Shown here: piece after piece, positions 29,556 to 36,806 of the stretch | Numbering within the stretch: position 1 is the stretch's first letter | Layout of the letters: each line of letters begins with the position of its first letter | NCBI GenBank assembly: GCA_963754065.1 | Contig: CAVWFH010000034.1 | Location: 62,001-126,000 of the forward strand | Source: JALORV01 sp963754065 | GTDB lineage: Bacteria; Pseudomonadota; Gammaproteobacteria; Burkholderiales; Burkholderiaceae_F | Direction of reading: 5' to 3' | Length of the DNA stretch: 64,000 nt | Translations under genes and position numbers: made by a program | The notes under the pieces: generated by a model | What the model was told of the DNA's origin: nothing | Database searches by the model: none | Seen by the model: only the letters and a program-made list of their open reading frames with translations

Positions 29556-30220
29556 CGGCGAAACGCTGCCAATTGAAGTCCCGCGGGTGTCAGGCCAAAA
29601 TCGCCTGACAGCGGACCTACGACATTGGGCCAAGGCCGCTTGCCGACACGCTTCTCAATTTGGCTGGCTTTGCAATTGCTCACGCGGTTTGGAGCGTTTC
29701 AGTTCTACTGCAGGGCGAGCTCCTCGTACCACCTACCCTGAGGAAAGTGCAGAGGCTGGCCACAGCGTAGTGCTGGATCCACGCGGGGACGAGCTCATTC
29801 GACTACCGATGGCTGAGGCCGGTGTGGGCGTCTTCGACCTGGGTCTGAAAGAGTTTGAGTGGCACGATCAGGTCGAGCCTGCGGCGAACGAGACAGCGAA
29901 CGCTGGAGCGAGATAGCTTCATCCAGCCAACTGCCGTCATTTGCCAACAGCAGCAAGGCAGCCAGTTCGCTGGAGGCCGGTCGCTGCCATGGAAGCGAAG
30001 GCGGAGTATGGCCAGCTTTTCCGCGAATCTGAATTCTGACCGATGCCTAATCTGTGGCGGGCCATTTCGGGCAGGCACGCCTGCCTTCCTGTCTATGGCC
30101 ATGGTGCCAGACCGATAACGAAGAAGGGATGACTATGCGGGTGCCATTGACTGGCTTTATCCCGATTGTTCTCGTGTTGACAAGGGGCGCCGACACTCAT
30201 CAGTTGGGCAGGATTTCCAG
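29556..30220. other. 665-base gene-poor spacer
   Basis: Holds the hairpin at 29588-29610 and a few short open frames (for example 29587-29916 forward) without domain resemblance or a clear ribosome binding site. A 30-codon frame (ATG at 30135, end 30224) precedes and overlaps the next gene. I see no convincing conserved gene; the stretch may be decayed coding DNA. Confidence 0.45.
29588..29610 (+). terminator. Candidate hairpin terminator after the flavoprotein gene
   Basis: A perfect 8-base stem TGTCAGGC/GCCTGACA with a 7-base loop, 33 bases after the stop codon. No run of T follows, so intrinsic termination is only a possibility. Confidence 0.4.
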
Positions 30221-30502
30221 TTGAGCTACATCCTCGGCGTCGGCGCAGTTCTCTTGTTTCAGGCTGCGTTTTCGTACGCAATCATCTTGGCCGGCACTGG
30301 GAACGGGTCGTTCGTTGGCTTAGGCGCGATGCTGTTCGCAGTTGTTGGAATTCCAGCCACTGCGATTGCCAATCTGGCTCTTGTTCACTCCCATCGCAAG
30401 AACCCGACGACGGGCTACATCGGCCGACTGCTCTTACTTTCGCTCGCGCTACCCGTGGCACAGTTGGCTCTGCTCATTCTCGTTAACGTGTTTCGTCTGT
30501 AG
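30221..30502 (+). CDS. Small three-helix membrane protein, unknown function
   Basis: A 93-residue protein with three hydrophobic segments: residues 4-24 (ILGVGAVLLFQAAFSYAIIL), about 30-52 and about 70-90 (LLLLSLALPVAQLALLILV), separated by a short basic loop (HSHRKNPTTGYIGR). The start is a TTG that overlaps a tiny upstream frame's stop. I do not recognise the family. It is followed after 25 bases by another membrane-anchored gene, so they may form a pair. Confidence 0.6.
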   Translation: MSYILGVGAVLLFQAAFSYAIILAGTGNGSFVGLGAMLFAVVGIPATAIANLALVHSHRKNPTTGYIGRLLLLSLALPVAQLALLILVNVFRL

Positions 30503-30527
30503 GCCAAGGGAGTTTGAAGCGACGCCC

Positions 30528-31259
30528 GTGCGATTCGGAATCCTTTTGATGGCAACAGGCGCCGTGCTCTTGGCGGCGTCCCTGCTACTGCGGGACGCGC
30601 TACCAGGCCCTGCTGAACTCCGGCCGGAGCTTCGTCTCGAACCAACGCAGGGGCCGACGCAGGCCACCCCATTTCAGACCACTGTCGACGGGGTCTCCTA
30701 CACCGTCAAACCCATTGCCGATTACGAGATCTGGGGTTTGGTCGTCAGCAACCACGACACAACCACGTGGTGGGACTGGATTCACAAGGCGTCGAACGAC
30801 CACCTCAATGTAGTTGATCTGTGCGTGGTGTTCGCCGAGAACGTGACCAGCGGAGGCTATGTCGGACTCGACTATTCGAGCGGGCAGTTCGTCTGTTACG
30901 TGCAGACGAGCTCAGCGGCAGCTTTTCAGCGGTTCTCAATGCGCGCTCTTTCAAACAATCACCTGCTGGCCGACCGTCCGTCGATCATTGCCAGGCTGCG
31001 CGACGTGCGGATCGGCGATCAAGTGCGTATCCGCGGATGGCTGTCCGAGTACGCGCACAACCACGGTTTCGCATTCACACGGGGCACCAGCCTGACACGG
31101 GAGGACAGCGGAAACGGCGCCTGCGAAACGATCTACGTACAAGAGGTTGAAGTGCTGCGCTCCGGCGGTGGGCCATGGCGGTGGTTACCGTGGCCAGCGA
31201 TTGGATTGATCGTGGCGGGGCTGATCGTATGGCTGCGCGCGCCATTCCGGGCCAGCTGA
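30528..31259 (+). CDS. Hypothetical protein with N- and C-terminal membrane anchors
   Basis: A 243-residue protein. Residues 4-22 form one membrane segment (FGILLMATGAVLLAASLLL) and a second near the C-terminus (WLPWPAIGLIVAGLIVWL) leaves about 190 residues probably in the periplasm. The middle region has aromatic and charged motifs (DYEIWGLVVSNHDTTTWWDW, RIRGWLSEYAHNHGFAFTRG, GACETIYVQEVEVL) that look conserved rather than random, and RIGDQVRIRGWL resembles an OB-like strand. The GTG at 30528 is the likeliest start; an ATG seven codons in is an alternative. No function can be assigned. Confidence 0.65.
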   Translation: MRFGILLMATGAVLLAASLLLRDALPGPAELRPELRLEPTQGPTQATPFQTTVDGVSYTVKPIADYEIWGLVVSNHDTTTWWDWIHKASNDHLNVVDLCVVFAENVTSGGYVGLDYSSGQFVCYVQTSSAAAFQRFSMRALSNNHLLADRPSIIARLRDVRIGDQVRIRGWLSEYAHNHGFAFTRGTSLTREDSGNGACETIYVQEVEVLRSGGGPWRWLPWPAIGLIVAGLIVWLRAPFRAS

Positions 31260-31351
31260 GCCATCGGCTTTAACTCAGGGTGGCTCGAGCAGGCCACGAC
31301 CTGTCGCTTAAGATGGCTGCTCACTCGTCCCGATAGCGGATGACATAGCAG

Positions 31352-31576
31352 GGATTCGGGACGCAGCTCCTTCAGCATGTCCTGGCCTCGGCAGGCTTTG
31401 CAGGGCTGGTCGTCACCCTGTCTGCGTTGAAGATCAATCCGGCGGTGCGGCTGTATCGCCGTCTCGGATTCACGACGGATTCCGAGTCGGCGAAGTCCGT
31501 TAGCATGAGTTTCACTCCGATCCGAAGCGTCCGAGCGGAGCTACGGGTCGACGCTGTGCCGAGGCAGACCACATGA
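31352..31576 (+). pseudogene. GNAT acetyltransferase remnant (C-terminal part)
   Basis: Following an in-frame stop, 74 codons encode GFGTQLLQHVLASAG then VTLSALKINPAVRLYRRLGF, clearly the acetyl-CoA loop and the last strand-helix unit of a GNAT enzyme. The N-terminal half is absent and there is no start codon. The stop overlaps the cupin ATG (ATGA), suggesting the two genes were once an operon before the GNAT gene was truncated. Confidence 0.65.
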
Positions 31577-31923
31577 ATGCTGTCAATCTTGCAGACAAGC
31601 TCAGTCAGTTCGCTGAGCACTGGCAGCCGCGCACCGTTGGCGGGTTCAACGGGCACGACATCATGGTCGTCAAGGTCAAGGGCGAGTTTGTCTGGCACAA
31701 GCACGACAACACCGACGACTTCTTCCTCGTTCTCAAAGGACGCCTGACGATCCGGATGCGGGGTGGAAATGTCACGCTGAACACCGGAGAGATGTTCGTG
31801 GTGCCCAAGGGCGTCGAGCACTGCCCAGTGGCGGACGAGGAATGCCACCTTCTGCTGATCGAGCCTTCCGGTACGCCAAATACCGGCGACCCTGCCACCG
31901 CCGAACCTCGTAGATTGGCCTAG
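31573..31923 (+). CDS. Cupin domain protein
   Basis: A 116-residue single-domain cupin. The first cupin motif is WHKHDNTDDFFLVLKGRLTI, with histidines that usually bind a metal; the usual Glu is Asp here. The second motif region is GEMFVVPKGVEHCPVA with its histidine. Size and motifs match small cytoplasmic cupins often found near GNAT genes in environmental bacteria. The ATG overlaps the GNAT remnant's stop. The reaction, if any, is unknown. Confidence 0.88.
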   Translation: MNAVNLADKLSQFAEHWQPRTVGGFNGHDIMVVKVKGEFVWHKHDNTDDFFLVLKGRLTIRMRGGNVTLNTGEMFVVPKGVEHCPVADEECHLLLIEPSGTPNTGDPATAEPRRLA

Positions 31924-31935
31924 CGTCCAGCTGGA
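31903..31935 (+). repeat. Copy 2 of a gene-end repeat
   Basis: GAACCTCGTAGATTGGCCTA and following bases, spanning the cupin stop codon, resemble 28058-28089 at the end of the Nudix remnant. Confidence 0.45.
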
Positions 31936-31945
31936 AGGGATTGCT

Positions 31946-31965
31946 GCCGGCCAGTAGCCGAAGTC
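31946..31965 (+). repeat. Short intergenic repeat word, GGCCAGTA family (copy b)
   Basis: GCCGGCCAGTAGCCGAAGTC in the spacer between cupin and peptidase E; the adjoining CCGAAGTCGCATCCAG (31958-31973) matches 26208-26223 with one difference. Confidence 0.4.
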
Positions 31966-31988
31966 GCATCCAGCGGCGAGAATCGCAC

Positions 31989-32708
31989 ATGGCGGGTCAC
32001 ATCGTGGCGCTGGGTGGTGGGGGTTTCTTGATGGAACCCGACAACCCACTGCTGGACGACTTCATCCTTTCGCTGAGTCGGCGCAAACCGGCGCGGGTGT
32101 GCTTTATTCCGACGGCGAGCGGCGACTCGCCGACCGCGATTACGAGGTTCTACCGCGCCTTCAGCGGGCGCTGCGTGCCGACGGATCTGACACTGTTCGA
32201 CACCCAGGGCCTGCCGCGGCATCCCGCGCTGACGGGCGAACTTGCGCGCTTCGTTGCCGAACAGGACGTCTTCTACGTCGGCGGTGGTAACACCGCGAAC
32301 CTGCTCGCCGTGTGGCGGACACACGGGCTCGACCGGCTGCTGCGTCGCGCCTGGCTAAGCGGCGCGGTACTAAGTGGCATCAGCGCCGGGATGCTGTGCT
32401 GGTTCCAGGGTGGAGTCACCGATTCGTTCGGCGGCTTTCGTGCTCTGCAGGACGGTCTCGGCCTGCTGCGCGGAACTGCGTGCCCGCACTACGACGGCGA
32501 GCCGCAGCGACAAGCGGCGTTCCGTCGAATGATTGCGCGTGGCGCCCCAGCGGGCTATGCCGCCGACGACGGCGTGGCATTGCACTTCGAAGGAAGACGA
32601 CTGAAGCAGGCAGTTAGTTCACGACAGAAGGCGCTCGCGTACCGAGTTCATCTCAGGAAGGGCGAAGTGGAACAGGTGCCGCTCAAGGTGCGCTATCTGG
32701 GCGGGTGA
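31989..32708 (+). CDS. Peptidase E (family S51 dipeptidase-like)
   Basis: A 239-residue protein of the S51 family, whose members cleave Asp-X dipeptides or cyanophycin-like substrates. The nucleophile motif is SGISAGMLCWF (GxSAG, about residue 134); GGGFLMEPDNPLLDDF near the start, FIPTASGDSPTA, YVGGGNTANLLAVW and CPHYDGEP are also family features. There is no signal peptide, so it should act in the cytoplasm. The ATG at 31989 gives the standard N-terminus. Substrate specificity is not established. Confidence 0.92.
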   Translation: MAGHIVALGGGGFLMEPDNPLLDDFILSLSRRKPARVCFIPTASGDSPTAITRFYRAFSGRCVPTDLTLFDTQGLPRHPALTGELARFVAEQDVFYVGGGNTANLLAVWRTHGLDRLLRRAWLSGAVLSGISAGMLCWFQGGVTDSFGGFRALQDGLGLLRGTACPHYDGEPQRQAAFRRMIARGAPAGYAADDGVALHFEGRRLKQAVSSRQKALAYRVHLRKGEVEQVPLKVRYLGG

Positions 32709-33010
32709 CAAGGCGAGCGCACAAGAACCGGCGCAATCGGCCAGTAGCCGCCCTCGCCACATTGCGCTCGATCTATCTGTAAGTGGACCCTTCCCGCGCT
32801 TCCTCAGGCGGTTTTGTCCTGGCGCAATGCCATCATCGGCAAGGGAGTTGCTTGCTTTTGAAGCCCAGGAGTGGACAGCAATCGACCCTGTCTGGCGTCC
32901 TATCGCGCGCGGTTCGGCGACGAAAAGCGTCCAAGAACCTCGATTGCGCGGCGTGGTTCGGTACCCCACAATCGCGCTCCCTAGCGCTTCCCTCGGAAGG
33001 AAGGTGTCAA
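32709..33010. other. 302-base spacer
   Basis: Contains the repeat word at 32738-32757 and, at its end, the AAGGAAGG ribosome binding site (32997-33004) of the next gene. No gene is evident. Confidence 0.5.
32738..32757 (+). repeat. Short intergenic repeat word, GGCCAGTA family (copy c)
   Basis: TCGGCCAGTAGCCGCCCTCG, sharing the core GGCCAGTAGCCG with copy b. Confidence 0.4.
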
Positions 33011-34021
33011 GTGCAGTGGTCTTCGTACAGATTCGTCTTCGCGCTCATGGTCGCACTCGGACCGGCCTCGGCGCAGCCACAGGTCTCGGCGAAGGCGGAC
33101 CTTGCCGCCTTGACCCTGGAGTTCTACTCAGCCCTTATCCACGGCGACGCGCTGGCCGCGGGTCGACTGCTCTGCGCGCAGTCTCTTGTCATCAGCCCGC
33201 GCGGACTTGTCAGCACGCGAGAGCAGTTCCTCGGTCGCATGTCGCCACGGCCAGCCGAGTCCAAAGTGCGCCGAGAGTGGGGTCCCCTGAGCGTAACGAC
33301 GTTGGGTTCGTCGACTGTTGTCCACGGTGACCTGACCCTGCGGTCGTCTTCGACCTCGGCACAGACTCAGTCCATGGTCACGGCGACGTGGAACTCCCTT
33401 GAAGGTCGACCCTGCATCGCTGTGTATCAACGCATGATGAGTGGCGACATCGCGGAGGCTGCATTCTGGAACGAGGCGTTCGTCCTCGGAGAAGGGTTCA
33501 ACCTCGAGCCGAACGCATGGCTAGTCAAGAATGCGAAGGGGTTGAAGCCCGGACGAGCCTTGGACGTCGCCATGGGTCAGGGACGCAACGCCGTCTGGCT
33601 GGCATCGCAAGGCTGGGACGTCACTGGCTACGACATCGCCGGCGAAGGATTGAAGATTGCCAGGGAAGCCGCAGCAGCACGGGGAACTCGAGTGAACACC
33701 GTCTTTTCGTCAACGGCGGACTTTGACTTCGGACGTGACCAGTGGGACCTGGTCGCGATCATCTACGCGGGCGGGGCTGAGGAGCTGCGCGGAGCGGCAC
33801 AAGGACTGAAGCGTGGCGGAGTCGTGGTACTGGAGGGATTCTATGGGCAGCCCGAGGCCGGACAGCCGGCGTCCGGGGTCACTTTCGACCGGGCCATGTT
33901 GGAGAGATTCGCGAAGGAGGCGGGTCTCGAAGTGATTCAGATCGAGGCGCCGGGCGAGGGTCGTCCGGACTATGGAACCCCGAAGATGCAACCTGCAAGG
34001 CTGCTTGCCAGGAAGCCTTGA
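33011..34021 (+). CDS. Apparently exported class I methyltransferase with N-terminal SnoaL-like domain
   Basis: A 336-residue protein. Residues 1-21 look like a signal peptide (RFVFALMVALGPASAQ). Residues about 28-145 look like a DUF4440/SnoaL-like domain (LTLEFYSALIHGDALAAGRL, then GDLTLRSSSTSAQ and WNSLEGRPCIAVYQR). From about 155 there is a Rossmann methyltransferase: FWNEAFVLGE, LDVAMGQGRNAVWLASQGWD (SAM site), GYDIAGEGLKIA and WDLVAIIYAGG. The GTG start is chosen because of AAGGAAGG six bases upstream. A SAM-dependent enzyme in the periplasm would be unusual because SAM is cytoplasmic, so either the signal is not cleaved or export needs checking. Confidence 0.82.
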   Translation: MQWSSYRFVFALMVALGPASAQPQVSAKADLAALTLEFYSALIHGDALAAGRLLCAQSLVISPRGLVSTREQFLGRMSPRPAESKVRREWGPLSVTTLGSSTVVHGDLTLRSSSTSAQTQSMVTATWNSLEGRPCIAVYQRMMSGDIAEAAFWNEAFVLGEGFNLEPNAWLVKNAKGLKPGRALDVAMGQGRNAVWLASQGWDVTGYDIAGEGLKIAREAAAARGTRVNTVFSSTADFDFGRDQWDLVAIIYAGGAEELRGAAQGLKRGGVVVLEGFYGQPEAGQPASGVTFDRAMLERFAKEAGLEVIQIEAPGEGRPDYGTPKMQPARLLARKP

Positions 34022-34192
34022 GCGAGAACGACATCTGTAGGGGTCGGCAAGCGACAAGGTCGGCGAGTGGCGGCCATCAACAGCCAGCGGATCGGCTCGC
34101 CTGGTCTCAGTGGAAGCGGTCAGAATTCCATGCACGACCCAACTGCGCAGCCGACACATTTGCTCGCAGCCAACGGGCAAAAGTCTAGAGGC

Positions 34193-34945
34193 ATGAAGAC
34201 AATGACAACGCGGACGCTTGCCGCGATCGCGGCGCTGACCCTGTCCGTGGCGGTGCTTGCGGCCGACGGGCCGACCGTCCCGCACAAGGAACGCGTGGCG
34301 TTCGCGAAGGGTGCCTCGTCCGCGACGATCAAGGGCACGCTGAAGGGCGGCGCCGACGTGGATTTCCTGGTGCGGGCGGCGGCTGGCCAGACGCTGCAGG
34401 TGAAGCTGCAAGGGACGAACCCCCAGAACGAGTTCAATGTGCTGCCTCCCGGTTCGGCCGACGCCGCGATGTTCGTCAGCAACATGACCGGAGCACGATC
34501 CTGGTCCGGCGTGCTGCCGGCCGACGGCGACTATGCGATCCGCGTCTACCTGATGCGCCCAGCGGCGCGCCGCAACGAGTCGTCGAACTACACACTGACG
34601 GTGGCGGTCACCGGCAAGGCGCTGCAGCCGCTGCCCGCAGCACGGGACGCGAAGATTGCTGGCACCGCGTATCACGCGACGGCCAAGGTGCCGTGCGCGC
34701 TGCCTGCCCAGCCGGACATCAAGTCGTGCGACGCTGGCGTTGTCCGCCGCGGTAGCGACGGCACGGCGACTGTCGAGGTGATCGGCCCCATGGGCGTGCA
34801 GCGGCGCATCCTCTTCGTGCAAGGCAAACCGGCAGCCAGCGACGGTATGGGATCCCCCTCGGCCTCGCGCAAGGGTGATGTCACCACGGTGGAGGTAGGC
34901 AGCGAACGCTACGAATTTCCAGACGCCTTCCTTACCGGAGGCTAA
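34193..34945 (+). CDS. PliG-like inhibitor of g-type lysozyme (periplasmic)
   Basis: A 250-residue protein with a signal peptide (MKTMTTRTLAAIAALTLSVA then VLAADG). The next 120 residues match the PliG/YcgK pattern: FAKGASSATIKGTLKG, FLVRAAAGQTLQVKLQG, NVLPPGSADAAMFV, and GDYAIRVYLMRPAARRNESS, which corresponds to the conserved core and loop of known g-type lysozyme inhibitors. An additional C-terminal region of about 100 residues (CALPAQPDIKSCDAGVVRRG, VEVGSERYEFPDAFL) is not part of the small classic inhibitor and resembles other periplasmic lysozyme-inhibitor-like proteins. Role inferred: protection of peptidoglycan from host or predator lysozyme. Assignment is from recalled motifs. Confidence 0.7.
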   Translation: MKTMTTRTLAAIAALTLSVAVLAADGPTVPHKERVAFAKGASSATIKGTLKGGADVDFLVRAAAGQTLQVKLQGTNPQNEFNVLPPGSADAAMFVSNMTGARSWSGVLPADGDYAIRVYLMRPAARRNESSNYTLTVAVTGKALQPLPAARDAKIAGTAYHATAKVPCALPAQPDIKSCDAGVVRRGSDGTATVEVIGPMGVQRRILFVQGKPAASDGMGSPSASRKGDVTTVEVGSERYEFPDAFLTGG

Positions 34946-35284
34946 CCGCCGGCGCGCAGCATTACCGCGCATCAACGCGGGATAAACAACACACGAAGCT
35001 GCGCCGCAGGGTAGATGGCGGCAAGCAGCGGTCGGCGCGTTCTTGCGCGAGGATCGGCGAGCCGCCGGGTGTAGTGCCACCCGCGGGCACGCCAGTTGCC
35101 CGGATAGTCAAGCCAATGCCAGCCCGCGGGCAGTGAACCTCTCGGCGAGCGTCGTGACCACGATGCCCACGACCCAGTTCAGTGCAACCGTGAGTTCGGC
35201 AACGGACGATCGTCTCTGAAGGGTGTGGCTACGTTCGTAACAGGGACAGATCTCGCCTGCCGTTATCGGAACTGGAGAAATGCG
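34946..35284. other. 339-base spacer
   Basis: No convincing gene. A minus-strand frame across 35108-35668 is open, and its last 30 codons are hydrophobic (VALNWVVGIVVTTLAERFTA), but the rest is arginine-rich shadow sequence and no start fits. Confidence 0.4.
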
Positions 35285-35581
35285 ATGAAGCGTCTTACTT
35301 CCATCTTTGCAGCTTGCGCGAGCACGCTCATTCTCACCGCCGGATGTAACAGGACCGACACTCCCCCGGCGCCGAACACAGCACCGCCACCCAATACTGC
35401 GTCGCAAGCAAGCACGGCACCGCAGGCGCAGCCTGTTCAAGAGGCTCCGTCGACGCCGACGGCGCCCATGCCGCCACCCGATGTGCCCAAGGGCGATGCG
35501 TCGTCCGGCCCCAAGCCCGGCCAGGCGAATGACCACTCGAGTCCTGCGTTCAAGGGGGGTGGCAAGGAAGTTCCAAAGTAG
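35285..35581 (+). CDS. Proline- and alanine-rich small lipoprotein
   Basis: A 98-residue predicted lipoprotein with lipobox LTAGC (signal MKRLTSIFAACASTLILTAG, Cys at 21). The mature part is low complexity, rich in Pro, Ala, Thr and Gln (PPAPNTAPPPNTASQASTAP), ending in a charged tail with GGGKEVPK. GGAG lies about nine bases before the ATG. It is likely anchored in the envelope and disordered; function unknown. It ends the accessory islet. Confidence 0.7.
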   Translation: MKRLTSIFAACASTLILTAGCNRTDTPPAPNTAPPPNTASQASTAPQAQPVQEAPSTPTAPMPPPDVPKGDASSGPKPGQANDHSSPAFKGGGKEVPK

Positions 35582-35713
35582 ATCCGTCGCTCTGTCGTTC
35601 CCCGAGCGTCGACACGATTCGGTCGGCCAATCTGGAACGAGACCCCGGTCGGCGCGGCTCTCAAGCACTTTCTGTCGTCATGAGCGTCGATTCGCGACGA
35701 AATGGCCATGGGA

Positions 35714-36736
35714 TCAGGCGACCAGCGGCGCCTCCTGCATGGCGGCAATCTGCTCGCGCAGCTCGAGAATGCGTTCTTCCCAGTAGCGCTGGGTGTTGAA
35801 CCACGGGAACGCGGCGGGGAAGGCCGGGTCGCTCCAGCGGCGTGCGATCCACGCCGCGTAGTGCATCAGGCGCAAGGTCCGCAGCGCCTCGACCAGATGC
35901 AGCTCGCGCCGATCGAACTCGGCGAAGTCCTCGTAGCCGGCCAGCAGATCGGCGAGCCGCTGGGTCTGCTCCGCGCGGTCGGCGCCCAGCATCATCCAGA
36001 GGTCCTGCACCGCCGGGCCCATGCGCGCGTCGTCGAAGTCGACGAAGTGCGGGCCGCGGTCGGTGAGCCCGTCGTACCAGAGCACATTGCCTTCGTGCAC
36101 ATCGCCGTGCAGGCGGATCCGCGTCACGTCGCCGGCGCGTTCGAACGCACGTGCAATGCCGTCGAGCGCCTGGTGCGAGACGCCGGCATAGACCTCGCGC
36201 AATTCGCGCGGCAGCCAGTCGTGTTCGAGAAGGAAAGTGCGTGGCTCGGTGCCAAAGCTCGCCATGTCGAGCGCTGGTCGCGCGCGGAAAGGGTGCGCGC
36301 GGCCGACCGCATGCAACCGGCCGAGGAAGCGGCCGATCCACTCCAGCACGTCGGGACTGTCGAGCAGCGGTGCGCGGCCACCGCGGCGCGGGAACACGGT
36401 GAAACGAAATCCTTCGTAAGCGTTGAGCGTGCGGCCGTTGAGCGTCTGCGGTGGCACGGCCGGGACCTCGGCCGCCGCCAGTTCGGCGACGAACGCGTGC
36501 TCCTCGAGGATCTGCGCGTCGCTCCAGCGGTCCGGGCGGTAGAACTTGGCGACGACGAATCCGCTGCTGCCGTCGGCGGTCTCGATGCCCGCCTGGAACA
36601 CGCGATTCTCATAGCTGTTGAGCGCGAGCAGCGAGCCCGAGGTGGTGAGTCCGGCGCTGTCCAGCGCGTTCAACACCACGTCGGGTGTCAGGCCCGCGTA
36701 CGGTGGCGCATCGGCGTTTGCGGTGTTGTCGCTCAT
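35714..36736 (-). CDS. srkA: Stress response kinase A (YihE-like protein kinase)
   Basis: A 340-residue kinase of the aminoglycoside phosphotransferase fold. Motifs: NSYENRVFQ near residue 41, FVVAKFYRPDRWS (ATP-site lysine and substrate loop), LHGDVHEGNVLWYD (catalytic Brenner-like motif) and FVDFDDARMGP (metal-binding Asp). These match SrkA, which in E. coli protects from stress-induced death by phosphorylating protein serines or threonines. The ATG at 36736 gives the normal start; the longer frame is not family-like. It is divergent from ilvA with 70 bases between starts. Confidence 0.93.
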   Translation of the reverse strand: MSDNTANADAPPYAGLTPDVVLNALDSAGLTTSGSLLALNSYENRVFQAGIETADGSSGFVVAKFYRPDRWSDAQILEEHAFVAELAAAEVPAVPPQTLNGRTLNAYEGFRFTVFPRRGGRAPLLDSPDVLEWIGRFLGRLHAVGRAHPFRARPALDMASFGTEPRTFLLEHDWLPRELREVYAGVSHQALDGIARAFERAGDVTRIRLHGDVHEGNVLWYDGLTDRGPHFVDFDDARMGPAVQDLWMMLGADRAEQTQRLADLLAGYEDFAEFDRRELHLVEALRTLRLMHYAAWIARRWSDPAFPAAFPWFNTQRYWEERILELREQIAAMQEAPLVA

Positions 36737-36806
36737 GGCAGGCATGGTAGGCCAGGTCCGACAGCGCCTGCGTGGTACCTTCTGCGGTCGGAGGAGAGCT
36801 GGCACC

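Noticed and set aside
29587..29916. 109-codon forward frame after the flavoprotein gene
   Set aside because: Starts inside a terminator-like hairpin, has no ribosome binding site and shows no family motif.
27700..34100. An integron cassette array
   Set aside because: Small genes and repeat words are suggestive, but no integrase and no attC-like site with paired R' and R'' boxes could be recognised.
35108..35668. 186-codon reverse frame covering the small lipoprotein gene
   Set aside because: Mostly arginine-rich low-complexity shadow; only the last 30 codons look membrane-like, without a start or family.
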